Origin: CAWDDA01 sp963813345
Lineage (GTDB): Bacteria; Acidobacteriota; Blastocatellia; RBC074
Direction of reading: 5' to 3'
DNA: 64,000 nt
NCBI GenBank assembly: GCA_963813345.1
Contig: CAWEYR010000010.1
Location: 113,266-177,265, forward strand
The notes beneath the pieces are model-generated. The model did no database searches. It worked only from the letters and a program-made list of their open reading frames with translations, and was not told the origin of the DNA. Of the stretch, positions 44,877 through 52,475 are shown piece after piece. The position numbers and the translations under genes were made by a program. Each line of letters opens with the position of its first letter. Position 1 is the first letter of the stretch.

Positions 44877-45014
44877 AGTGCTGAGTGCTGGGTGCTGAGT
44901 ATGGGGTTTGAGTTCAAGCTTTAGCTTGTGGTTGCATTCCGCAGATCTTCAGGGCTTCAAAATGCAACCACAAGCTAAAGCTTGAACTCAAACCCCATAC
45001 TCAGCACTCAGCAC
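44877..45014. repeat. Heptamer-capped hairpin with a 47-base perfect stem
   Basis: The left arm 44877-44938 has three AGTGCTG-type heptamers, then ATGGGGTTTGAGTTCAAGCT and TTAGCTTGTGGTTGCATT. The right arm 44960-45014 is its exact complement apart from having one heptamer fewer. The innermost 47 bases pair perfectly around a 21-base loop. The right edge touches the stop codon of the minus-strand gene at 45014. Confidence 0.92.
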
Positions 45015-45337
45015 TATTCCACGCCATCCGCCTCTATTTCCATTCTCAAAAGTGCCGTGCTGAGCGTCTTGCCCTGAGGATCGGTTCGCAACGACAGCGT
45101 TCCTCCGCCACCAAGACTTTCATGAAGCAGAAAATTGAGCGCTCCGAGATTCGGGAGTTCGAACCGCTCGACTTCACCTTTACATATGCCGGCAAAGTGA
45201 TCCTTGACGCGAGCGGCGGTGACTTCGCGCACAAGCAACGGGTAATACTCCGGCTTGAGCGCAATCAGGCCTATGTTGGCGGTATCCCCTTTGTCACCCG
45301 ACCTCGCGTGTGCGACATCCACAAGCTTGATCTTCAT
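45014..45337 (-). CDS. AtuA-related C-terminal-domain protein (stand-alone)
   Basis: A 107-residue protein opening KIKLVDVAHARSGDKGDTAN then IGLIALKPEYYPLL. This is the hallmark of the small domain found at the C-terminus of, or encoded next to, acyclic terpene utilisation AtuA (DUF1446) proteins. C-terminal motifs are VERFELPNLGALNFLLHESL and GTLSLRTDPQGKTL. No AtuA large subunit lies next to it in this window, so it is an orphan here. The precise function is unknown. Confidence 0.8.
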   Translation of the reverse strand: MKIKLVDVAHARSGDKGDTANIGLIALKPEYYPLLVREVTAARVKDHFAGICKGEVERFELPNLGALNFLLHESLGGGGTLSLRTDPQGKTLSTALLRMEIEADGVE

Positions 45338-45352
45338 TCCGGTTCCTCACCT

Positions 45353-46408
45353 TCAACAGACAGTCATCGCGTCTGATACGTCGCAGACTTCCCAGTTCTG
45401 CCCGTTCGTCACTGTAAACGATTTTCCCTTTGTGTCAGTCATAACTGTAATTGCGTGCGCGTCATCGGGCTGTTCCTCGAGGTTGGCAATGAACTCGTCC
45501 GGCACATTCGCCTCGCGCTCAATCGCGACATTCCGGTGCAACTGGTAGAGAGCACGGATGGACGGAAGTTCGCGCAGTGCTTTGATCACGCCGGGACTGC
45601 CGCCCTTTCGAGCTCCGTTATTCATGATTGCAACGCTGGGCTTTATCGAAGCGAGCAAAGCCGTATTGTTGCTTGTATCCAATCCATGATGAGTTACCTG
45701 GAAAAGGTCAACTGCCCCGATGAGATTGTGAGGACATACAAGCTGATGCTCGATGTTCCATGTCAGATCGCCTGCGTCCAGAAAATCAAAATCTCCGTAC
45801 CGAATCATAACTACAATGCTCCGGGCATTATCTGACGGATCATCAGCCTTGAGCGAGACGTCCTTACAAGCGCCATTTACCGGAAGATTGGATTTTGGAA
45901 CGATGACTTCCTTTCTGGCTGCAAGGCAAACGAGCGAGATTGATGGCGTTCCTGAAGCTCGTTTGAGGTTGATCGTGCTTCCCGGTCGAAGAGTTATCGA
46001 CTTGTCCGAGGCTGCCTTGCGATACGCCGCAAATTTGTTTGCAAAGTCTTTGTCCTCAACCAACTCAGTCATTGGGCCATGGTCATAGAAATTCTTGATG
46101 GGCACGAGAGCTGCCAGTGCTGGCAGACCGCCGTAATGGTCGGTGTGGTAGTGCGTGGTTATCAGATGGTCGATGGAAGATATGCCTGCCTGCTTCATAG
46201 CTTTGATGATGCGCTGAGCGTCGCGACCCTCGAATCCTGGCCAACCCGCATCAATCAGAATCGATTCACGAGCGGGAGTAACAATAAGTGTAGCTGCCCC
46301 TCCTTCGACGTCGGGGTAAAAAATGGCAAGCCCCTGACTGCTTTGAGAAGCAGTGCCAGTTCTAAGCATGAGCACAACGAGCACAAGAATGCAGACACGT
46401 TTAATCAT
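45353..46408 (-). CDS. Exported metallo-beta-lactamase-fold hydrolase (ComEC C-terminal-like)
   Basis: About 351 residues from ATG 46406-46408 (MIKRVCILVLVVLMLRTGTA, signal peptide), with GGAG 7 bases upstream. The MBL metal motif HLITTHYHTDHYGG is present, followed by DFDFLDAGDLTWNIEHQLV (bridging Asp) and DLFQVTHHGLDTSNNTALLA (His), the set typical of ComEC-like MBL proteins. An N-terminal strand IFYPDVEGGAATLIVTP fits the fold. The substrate is unknown; a nucleic-acid or phosphodiester substrate is only a family-level guess. The longer upstream frame is repeat-derived. Confidence 0.85.
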   Translation of the reverse strand: MIKRVCILVLVVLMLRTGTASQSSQGLAIFYPDVEGGAATLIVTPARESILIDAGWPGFEGRDAQRIIKAMKQAGISSIDHLITTHYHTDHYGGLPALAALVPIKNFYDHGPMTELVEDKDFANKFAAYRKAASDKSITLRPGSTINLKRASGTPSISLVCLAARKEVIVPKSNLPVNGACKDVSLKADDPSDNARSIVVMIRYGDFDFLDAGDLTWNIEHQLVCPHNLIGAVDLFQVTHHGLDTSNNTALLASIKPSVAIMNNGARKGGSPGVIKALRELPSIRALYQLHRNVAIEREANVPDEFIANLEEQPDDAHAITVMTDTKGKSFTVTNGQNWEVCDVSDAMTVC

Positions 46409-46436
46409 CTTTTCTCTCCAGGATTTCCTTACAACC

Positions 46437-46464
46437 GACCACTGACCACTGACCACTGACCACT
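46437..46464. repeat. Solo tandem heptamer (GACCACT)
   Basis: Four tandem GACCACT heptamers, the complement of the GGTCAGT-type unit shifted in phase, with no opposite arm. It lies between the divergent MBL and M48-like genes and immediately upstream of a TATAAT. Confidence 0.85.
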
Positions 46465-46483
46465 AACTCACTTGCACATCTGC

Positions 46484-46489
46484 TATAAT
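46484..46489 (+). promoter_or_regulatory. -10 element of the M48-like/FHA gene
   Basis: A perfect TATAAT ends 12 bases before the ATG at 46502. No clear -35 is present at 17 bases, and the upstream sequence is the GACCACT heptamer array. No Shine-Dalgarno fits in the short leader. Confidence 0.5.
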
Positions 46490-46501
46490 TTACCTTCTCC
46501 C

Positions 46502-47827
46502 ATGGCAAGCCAGCTTCCTTCGAGCCGACCTGTGAGGTTGCGTGACTATCGCTATCCCGGCGAAGTGCGTTCGCTTCTCGCGACATTTGTCATCCTGATC
46601 TCGATTTATACCCTTGCGGCGCTTTTCTTTACAACAAGTTGGGAACAGAGTACCAAGGCGGTAGCGATTACCCTCCTCGGACTCGCGGTCTACATTATCA
46701 CGATTGTAGTTCAGCAGCGTGGTGCGCTCGGATCGCTTGTACGCGTCGGACCACGTCAGTTCCCGGAGTTGTACGAGCGAGCCCAAATGGCCGCCGAGTT
46801 TCTTTCAAGCCCACCGGTTCCTGTCCACGTCAAGCGATCCTCAGAGATGAATATCTATACCCTCGGATTCTGGCGCCAGCCGATTATTGTCGTGACATCT
46901 TCACTTGTCGATCAGATGGACCTCGACAACCTTCAATTTTTTATCGGCCGCGAGATCGGTCACGCACAGGCCGGTCACACGTTGCTCCGCACTTTTCTCA
47001 AGCCGCTCGGCACCGAGGTGCCGGTCATCGGTAAGTTGCTCAACAGCGTTGTTTTTGGTGACTGGATCAATCGCACCGAGTTCACGGCCGATCGTGCCGG
47101 TTTCCTTGCCTGTCGTTCACTTACAACCGCGGTCAGCACGATGCTCAAGTTCGGCGTCGGAATCCGGCTTTATGAAAAGCTGGACATACGCGAATTTCTT
47201 GAGCAGATCAACGAGGTTCGCAACGTGCGCGGCCGCGTAATGGAGATCGTTTCGGAGATGCCGTATTTGACACAGCGCGTGCGTGCCCTCGTGCGATTCT
47301 CACTTTCGACTCAGTTTCAACAGATGGTGCCTGAGAAACGAACGTACACGCAGATCCTTTCGGCGCTTCCGAAAGGGTTCCTGTCGACATCACAAGTCAG
47401 GGCGGCAGAAACACTCTCCGGAGGTCGGCCCGTAGCAACTGCGTCAGCTGCCTTAGTGAACGATCTGGAAAAGACCTTACAGGATCAGGAGATCACGCTT
47501 TTCGACGATGACAACGATCCTGATCCTCGATTCCAGCTCGTCGCATGCGATACTAACCTCTCGTATAATCTGCGTCGTCTGCGAACACGAATTGGCCGGC
47601 AGCGCGATAACGATATCGTAATTCAGAACGAGCGTGTCAGCCGGCATCACGCGGAGATCGCGCGCGAAGGCAACCGTCTTCTGATCCTCGATCAGGAGAG
47701 CCGAAATGGCGTCTGGCTCAATGGCTGGAGAATCTCTGAGCCGACTGAGCTCAAAGCGGGCGATCAGATCAGGATTGGGCGGCAACAATTCACGTTCAGC
47801 AGTAAAGATCCCGACAATGAGTCGTAG
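46502..47827 (+). CDS. Membrane M48-like protein with degenerate zinc motif fused to FHA domain
   Basis: About 441 residues from ATG 46502 (MASQLPSSRPVRLRDYRYPG). Two membrane helices (LLATFVILISIYTLAALFF, VAITLLGLAVYIITIVV) precede an M48-type domain: NIYTLGFWRQPIIVVTSSLV, FIGREIGHAQAGHTLLRTFL and TEFTADRAGFLACRSL. The HExxH zinc motif reads RExGH, so the first metal ligand is missing and proteolysis is doubtful. Residues about 350-441 are an FHA domain (RIGRQRDNDIVIQNERVSRH, RNGVWLNGWRI), which binds phosphothreonine. A kinase-responsive membrane scaffold is a reasonable inference; the window also encodes a Ser/Thr kinase. Confidence 0.85.
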   Translation: MASQLPSSRPVRLRDYRYPGEVRSLLATFVILISIYTLAALFFTTSWEQSTKAVAITLLGLAVYIITIVVQQRGALGSLVRVGPRQFPELYERAQMAAEFLSSPPVPVHVKRSSEMNIYTLGFWRQPIIVVTSSLVDQMDLDNLQFFIGREIGHAQAGHTLLRTFLKPLGTEVPVIGKLLNSVVFGDWINRTEFTADRAGFLACRSLTTAVSTMLKFGVGIRLYEKLDIREFLEQINEVRNVRGRVMEIVSEMPYLTQRVRALVRFSLSTQFQQMVPEKRTYTQILSALPKGFLSTSQVRAAETLSGGRPVATASAALVNDLEKTLQDQEITLFDDDNDPDPRFQLVACDTNLSYNLRRLRTRIGRQRDNDIVIQNERVSRHHAEIAREGNRLLILDQESRNGVWLNGWRISEPTELKAGDQIRIGRQQFTFSSKDPDNES

Positions 47828-48428
47828 CACTGATCAACTCAATACTGAACTGCATTCCATGACTTCAAAGGTGATGGAGATGTCAGCCGAGACCGAACGG
47901 GCGCTCCACCAGTTTTTCGAGCAGTCGGCTGATGACGTAGCCCGAACCTCATTGCTGATTGCGGATGCAATGCGCAACGGAGGAAAGCTTCTGGTCTTTG
48001 GCAACGGCGGGTCCGCCGCAGACGCGCAACACATCGCGGCTGAGCTGGCTTTCCGCATGGGGCGGGAACGCAGGGCGCTTCCCGCGCTGGCGCTGACGAC
48101 GGATACTTCGTTGCTGACCGCGGTGAGCAATGATCGTTCCTTTGACCTGGTCTTCGCTCGCCAGCTTCAAGCACTCGGACGAAAGGGTGACGTCGCGCTT
48201 GCCATCTCGACGAGTGGCAATTCTCCCAACGTTCTCGAGGCAATCAAAGAGGCAGGAGCGAGTGGGATAACAACCGTAGCACTCCTTGGCAACGATGGAG
48301 GCAAGGCAGCGAAACTCGTAGATGTAGCTCTCGTAGTTCCTCACACGGACACACCTCGAATACAGGAGGTCCATATTACAATCGGACACATTATCTGCCA
48401 GCTTATCGAAGACGAGCTTTGTCCTTGA
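47817..48428 (+). CDS. gmhA: SIS-domain phosphoheptose isomerase
   Basis: A 203-residue sedoheptulose-7-phosphate isomerase family protein, first step of ADP-heptose synthesis for lipopolysaccharide. Motifs: LLVFGNGGSAADAQHIAAEL, LTTDTSLLTAVSNDRSFDLV, LAISTSGNSPNVLEAIKEA and the C-terminal RIQEVHITIGHIICQLIED. The ATG at 47817 overlaps the end of the FHA gene. The deoxyhypusine-synthase-like gene begins 4 bases downstream, so the pair is tightly coupled. Confidence 0.92.
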   Translation: MSRSTDQLNTELHSMTSKVMEMSAETERALHQFFEQSADDVARTSLLIADAMRNGGKLLVFGNGGSAADAQHIAAELAFRMGRERRALPALALTTDTSLLTAVSNDRSFDLVFARQLQALGRKGDVALAISTSGNSPNVLEAIKEAGASGITTVALLGNDGGKAAKLVDVALVVPHTDTPRIQEVHITIGHIICQLIEDELCP

Positions 48429-48432
48429 ACGC

Positions 48433-49407
48433 ATGTCGCTCTACAGTCAAGACCCAATCGATCTGAACGATATTTCGACCTACCCACTCGCCTCCAGGAC
48501 GAGCAAGGTCTCGGTCGGCGACTTCGCGCGGGCGCTAACGAACGACGAGATCGACAAGGTTTCAGCACTCCTCGATTCCATGCCGAACATCCTCGGTGCT
48601 CAGACACTGCGCGATGTTGCCCGCGAGGTTTCAGCGGCCAAAGCCTCTGGTCGCGCGATTATCTGGGGTCTGGGTGGTCACGTCTTCAAAACAGGACTCG
48701 CTCCCATTCTGATTAACCTGATGGAGCAGGGTTTTGTAACCGCTGTCGCACTCAATGGAAGCGGTGTCATTCACGACTTCGAAATCGCGCTCGCCGGATC
48801 GACGTCAGAAGACGTCGATCAGTCGCTTGGTTCTGGAGCATTTGGAATGGCCGAGGAGACCGGGCGGCTCATTAATGAGGCGATCAATGACGGAGCAAAA
48901 GACGGCATCGGACTGGGTGAGGCTGTGGGTCGCGCAATTTCCCGACTGAATGCGCCGCATGCCCGGTTTTCGCTGATAAGCGCGGCCTATGATGCTAAGG
49001 TGCCGGTGACAGTCCATGTGACTCTGGGTGCCGATATCATTCATCTGCATCCCCACGCCGACGGCAGTGCCCTTGGAGCGGCTTCGCACCAGGATTTCAG
49101 ACTCCTGTGCACTCTGGTGAAAGGTCTCGACAGAGGCGGCGTATATCTGAACATCGGCTCCGCAGTCACACTGCCTGAAGTATTTCTCAAAGCGGTGACA
49201 ACGGTGAGAAACCTGGGTGGCCCGCTCGAGAACTTCTCGACGGTTAATCTGGATTTCATACAACAGTATCGCCCGCTGACAAACGTCGTGCGCCGTCCTG
49301 TAGCCGGGGGCGCGGGACGCGGTTATAACATCGTCGGCCATCACGAACTGATGCTGCCCCTGCTCGCAGCTGCGATTCGACTTAGCGATCGAGCAGGAAG
49401 ATCCTGA
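48433..49407 (+). CDS. Deoxyhypusine synthase-like protein of unknown substrate
   Basis: A 324-residue soluble protein with the Rossmann-like arrangement of deoxyhypusine synthase family members found in bacteria: AIIWGLGGHVFKTGLAPILI, VTAVALNGSGVIHDFEIALA, RFSLISAAYDAKVPVTVHVT, GADIIHLHPHADGSALGAAS, VYLNIGSAVTLPEVFLKAVT and GRGYNIVGHHELMLPLLAAA. No eIF5A exists in bacteria, so the true reaction must differ. Coupling to gmhA 4 bases upstream hints at heptose or nucleotide-sugar chemistry. That is inference from context. Confidence 0.75.
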   Translation: MSLYSQDPIDLNDISTYPLASRTSKVSVGDFARALTNDEIDKVSALLDSMPNILGAQTLRDVAREVSAAKASGRAIIWGLGGHVFKTGLAPILINLMEQGFVTAVALNGSGVIHDFEIALAGSTSEDVDQSLGSGAFGMAEETGRLINEAINDGAKDGIGLGEAVGRAISRLNAPHARFSLISAAYDAKVPVTVHVTLGADIIHLHPHADGSALGAASHQDFRLLCTLVKGLDRGGVYLNIGSAVTLPEVFLKAVTTVRNLGGPLENFSTVNLDFIQQYRPLTNVVRRPVAGGAGRGYNIVGHHELMLPLLAAAIRLSDRAGRS

Positions 49408-49427
49408 ATACGAAATGAGGTCCTTTA

Positions 49428-49943
49428 ATGCCATTTTGTCCTTCCTGTGGCGCGGAATTCCGCGCCGGATTCTCGGTTTGCAATACGTGTGGAGTTGATC
49501 TCGTATCATCCCTCGACAAACCGAAAGAGGTTACTCGCCATGCTTCAGAGGACTCTGAAGATGAGCACGGAGAGGATGCTCTTCGCCTGCTCGGGACGTT
49601 TGCTGACGAAACCACCGCCACGCTCGTTCGCCGTTTACTCGATGACGCCGGTATTCCGTCTGTTTCTTTAGGCGGCCATGCGGCAACGATCGGAAACTGC
49701 ACCCCCTGGCAGGTTCTGGTTGATGAAGATTATGTTGAGGCAGCAAAGGAGACAGTCGCTTCCTATCAGTCGCCATCGCTTATCACGGGCCAGATCGAAG
49801 GCGAACTGCATCGGCTGAGCAATGATTTGACGCGATTGACCCGTCAGCGCCGCGACCTCGCACCGGCAGTTCACTCCATCCAGCAGACAATCGACAAGCT
49901 TCGAGAACAGCTGGCGGAGATCAACCCCGAGATCGAGGAATAG
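49428..49943 (+). CDS. Zinc-ribbon / DUF2007 / coiled-coil protein
   Basis: A 171-residue protein in three parts: an N-terminal CxxC...CxxC zinc ribbon (MPFCPSCGAEFRAGFSVCNT), a DUF2007-type domain (LLGTFADETTATLVRRLLDD, WQVLVDEDYVEAAKETVASY), and a C-terminal coiled coil (ELHRLSNDLTRLTRQRRDLA and IQQTIDKLREQLAEI). DUF2007 domains are related to PII-like signalling folds. It has 20 bases upstream and 10 downstream to its neighbours, consistent with an operon from gmhA to the inositol-phosphatase gene. Confidence 0.85.
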   Translation: MPFCPSCGAEFRAGFSVCNTCGVDLVSSLDKPKEVTRHASEDSEDEHGEDALRLLGTFADETTATLVRRLLDDAGIPSVSLGGHAATIGNCTPWQVLVDEDYVEAAKETVASYQSPSLITGQIEGELHRLSNDLTRLTRQRRDLAPAVHSIQQTIDKLREQLAEINPEIEE

Positions 49944-49953
49944 CAGGTCCGCG

Positions 49954-50721
49954 ATGTTAGAACTTGCGATTCGCGCAGCGCAGGAAGCGGGCGCCATTCT
50001 TCAGGCGTACTCGGCGCGTGATTTCGAAGTCACCAACAAAGGCAGGATCAATCTCGTAACTGAGGCTGATCATGCGAGCGAAGCTCACATCAAGAAACTG
50101 ATTCTCGACCGCTATCCGGATCATCAGATAGTTGCGGAGGAAAGCGGGATCCACACCGCTCAAAGCGATTATGTCTGGATCATTGATCCGCTTGATGGAA
50201 CAACGAACTTCGCCCACGGGATACCGTGCTATGCGGTGTCCATCGGCATCGAACATCGGGGTGAGATGATTGCGGGGGTGATCTACGATCCTTCGCGTGA
50301 CGAGATGTATTCTGCCGAGCGTGGCGCCGGCTCATTCCTGAATGGCTCTCCGATTCGAGTCTCAAAGGTGAGGAAAGTCGAGCAGGCACTTCTCGTATCG
50401 GGGTTTCCTTACGACGTGCGTGAAATGATGAATGCGTATCTTCCAGCGTGGGAAGCTTTCCTCGCGCGCGCGCAGGGCGTGCGCCGCCTGGGCGCTGCCG
50501 CGATTGATTTATGTTATGTCGCGTGCGGCCGATTTGACGGATTCTGGGAGTTTGGTCTCAATCCCTGGGACACCGCCGCTGGATGGTTGTTGATCGAGGA
50601 AGCTGGCGGCAAGGTCACAAAAAGTGACGGAACTCCGTTTCGTAACGCCGAAGCCGATCTCCTTTCGTCGAATGGATTGATACATGATGAGATGATGGAG
50701 ATTCTTGCCGGGGTAAAATGA
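49954..50721 (+). CDS. suhB: Inositol monophosphatase family protein
   Basis: A 255-residue lithium-sensitive phosphatase. Metal-binding motifs are intact: VAEESGIHT, WIIDPLDGTTNFAHGIPCYA and FGLNPWDTAAGWLLIEEAGG. Substrates in the family include inositol-1-phosphate, histidinol phosphate, and PAP/fructose-bisphosphate in some branches. The overall similarity is to the SuhB type. It closes the gmhA-led gene group, followed by a hairpin repeat. Confidence 0.9.
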   Translation: MLELAIRAAQEAGAILQAYSARDFEVTNKGRINLVTEADHASEAHIKKLILDRYPDHQIVAEESGIHTAQSDYVWIIDPLDGTTNFAHGIPCYAVSIGIEHRGEMIAGVIYDPSRDEMYSAERGAGSFLNGSPIRVSKVRKVEQALLVSGFPYDVREMMNAYLPAWEAFLARAQGVRRLGAAAIDLCYVACGRFDGFWEFGLNPWDTAAGWLLIEEAGGKVTKSDGTPFRNAEADLLSSNGLIHDEMMEILAGVK

Positions 50722-50736
50722 CGTGGAATCCAACGG

Positions 50737-50820
50737 GTTCGCTCCCAACCCCAAGCTAAAGCTTGAACTCAAACCGACGTTGGTTTGAGTTCAACCTTCA
50801 GGTTGGGGTTGGTAGCGAAC
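50737..50820. repeat. Long hairpin repeat with a 7-base loop upstream of nadK
   Basis: The arms 50737-50774 (GTTCGCTCCCAACCCCAAGC then TAAAGCTTGAACTCAAACC) and 50782-50820 pair over 38 bases with a few mismatches around the loop GACGTTG. It uses the AAGCTTGAACTCAAACC word of the 44.9-kb element without heptamer caps. Confidence 0.88.
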
Positions 50821-50861
50821 CTTCAGACTGTCCCCTTCATGCTAGAATCATCATCGCACCG

Positions 50862-51698
50862 ATGCTTGCACTTAATCTGAAAACTCTCGGGGTGATTGCA
50901 GGTCCGCAAAAGACGGACGCCCTCGATGTCGTTCGCGAGTTGCAGTCATGGTGTCACCAACACGACATCGCGTGCGAGCGGATTTCGCTTGACGAGAAAG
51001 AGCTTTCGAAAAGCGTAGACCTCGTCGTGGTTCTGGGAGGTGACGGAACTATGCTCGCCGCAGCTCGAATTATCGGCGACAGCCGCATTCCGGTAATCGG
51101 GGTAAATTTTGGCTGGCTCGGCTATCTGACCGATTTTACGCTCGAGGAGCTCTTCGGTGCGCTCGAAAGTGTGCGAAAGGGTACCTTCGAAGTCGATGAA
51201 AGAATGCTCCTCGAAATCAGTGTGCTGCGAGGCAACGAGAAGCTCTTATTCCCTCGCGCTCTGAACGATGCGGTGATCAACAAGGCCGCCCCGTCGCGAA
51301 TGATCGAGCTCGAGTGCCGAATCAACAATGCTTTTGTAAACAGCTTTCGTGCAGATGGCATGATCGTTGCCACACCTACCGGATCCACTGCGTACTCGCT
51401 TTCTGCAGGCGGTCCGATCGTTCACCCGAGTCTTTCTGCAATTATCCTGACACCGATCTGTCCTCACATGCTTTCAAACAGGCCTTTTGTAGTATCCGGA
51501 GAAAGCACAGTCACCCTCTCATTCAAGCGCGCCTCAGAGGAACTATGCCTCACAATAGACGGCCAGCACGCGGTAGAGCTTACGGCTGACGATCAGATCG
51601 TGATTGCCAGAAGCCCGTCCGTGTTCTCTATGTTGCGGCCACCCAGTCGCGATTACTTTGAGGTATTACGGACAAAGCTGAAATGGGGAACGATCTAG
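50862..51698 (+). CDS. nadK: NAD kinase
   Basis: A 278-residue ATP/polyphosphate-NAD kinase making NADP. Signatures: LVVVLGGDGTMLAAARIIGD, GVNFGWLGYLTDF, ALNDAVINKAAPSRMIELEC, TPTGSTAYSLSAGGPIVHPS and LTPICPHMLSNRPFVV. The ATG at 50862 (MLALNLKTLGVIAGPQKTDA) is where homology begins. TAGAAT ends 13 bases upstream, and no Shine-Dalgarno is evident. Confidence 0.94.
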   Translation: MLALNLKTLGVIAGPQKTDALDVVRELQSWCHQHDIACERISLDEKELSKSVDLVVVLGGDGTMLAAARIIGDSRIPVIGVNFGWLGYLTDFTLEELFGALESVRKGTFEVDERMLLEISVLRGNEKLLFPRALNDAVINKAAPSRMIELECRINNAFVNSFRADGMIVATPTGSTAYSLSAGGPIVHPSLSAIILTPICPHMLSNRPFVVSGESTVTLSFKRASEELCLTIDGQHAVELTADDQIVIARSPSVFSMLRPPSRDYFEVLRTKLKWGTI

Positions 51699-51716
51699 AA
51701 AGGACACAGTGCGCTT

Positions 51717-52475
51717 ATGCTCTTCCCACTAGGTGACGACAATCGTTCTCGGGTCATCACACCATACGTAACTTACTTTCTTATCGGAACCAACATCCTT
51801 GTCTTTCTCTACCAGTTGATGAACGAGAGTTTCACCTATGGCTACAGCGTTGTTCCGTACGAAGTCAGTCATGGCGTGGACCTGATCAGCGAGGCTGGTT
51901 ACAACCAGAGTGGCCAGATGGTCAAGGCACCGCAATCTCCCGGCCCAGTGCCGATTTACTTTACTTTTATCTCGGCGATGTTCATGCATGGAGGCTTCAT
52001 GCATATCGCCGGCAACATGCTTTACCTGTGGATTTTCGGCGATAACGTCGAAGACAGGATGGGCCATGTAAAGTTCTTTATCTTCTATCTACTGTGCGGG
52101 TTTCTTGCGAGTCTCACGCATGTCGTCTTCAATCCGAATTCAATGATTCCCAGTCTCGGTGCTTCAGGTGCTATCGCCGGCGTTCTTGGCGCGTACCTGA
52201 TACTCTACCCTCACCAGCGTGTCAGAGTTCTTCTGCCTCTCGGGTTTTTCAGTCAGATTACCGATCTCCCGGCAATTGTCGTGATTGGATTCTGGGCTGT
52301 CCTGCAGTTCTTTGGTGGGCTGGGTTCGATTGCCGAGACTGCGCAAACTGGTGGGGTAGCGTATCTGGCGCATGTCGGCGGTTTCATCGCCGGCGCCGTT
52401 CTTGTATTTCTCTTTCGAAATCGCCTGGCGACAGCTCCTCGAGAGTTCCGGCGCGACGACGATCAGTCCTTGTGA
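51717..52475 (+). CDS. Rhomboid family intramembrane serine protease
   Basis: A 252-residue six-helix rhomboid. It shows FMHGGFMHIAGNMLYLWIFG, the Glu-Arg-containing GDNVEDRMGHVKFFIFYLLC, nucleophile Ser in SLGASGAIAGVLGAYLILYP and catalytic His in YLAHVGGFIAGAV. AAAGGA lies 12 bases before the ATG. The last base of its TGA is the first base of the polymerase start codon (TGATG), so the two are translationally coupled. It is distinct from the zinc-ribbon rhomboid at 3.3 kb. Confidence 0.92.
   Translation: MLFPLGDDNRSRVITPYVTYFLIGTNILVFLYQLMNESFTYGYSVVPYEVSHGVDLISEAGYNQSGQMVKAPQSPGPVPIYFTFISAMFMHGGFMHIAGNMLYLWIFGDNVEDRMGHVKFFIFYLLCGFLASLTHVVFNPNSMIPSLGASGAIAGVLGAYLILYPHQRVRVLLPLGFFSQITDLPAIVVIGFWAVLQFFGGLGSIAETAQTGGVAYLAHVGGFIAGAVLVFLFRNRLATAPREFRRDDDQSL

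Noticed and set aside
52094..52474. Upstream extension of the polymerase frame over the rhomboid gene
   Set aside because: Overlaps a well-conserved rhomboid in another frame. TGATG coupling at 52473-52477 gives a clear start.
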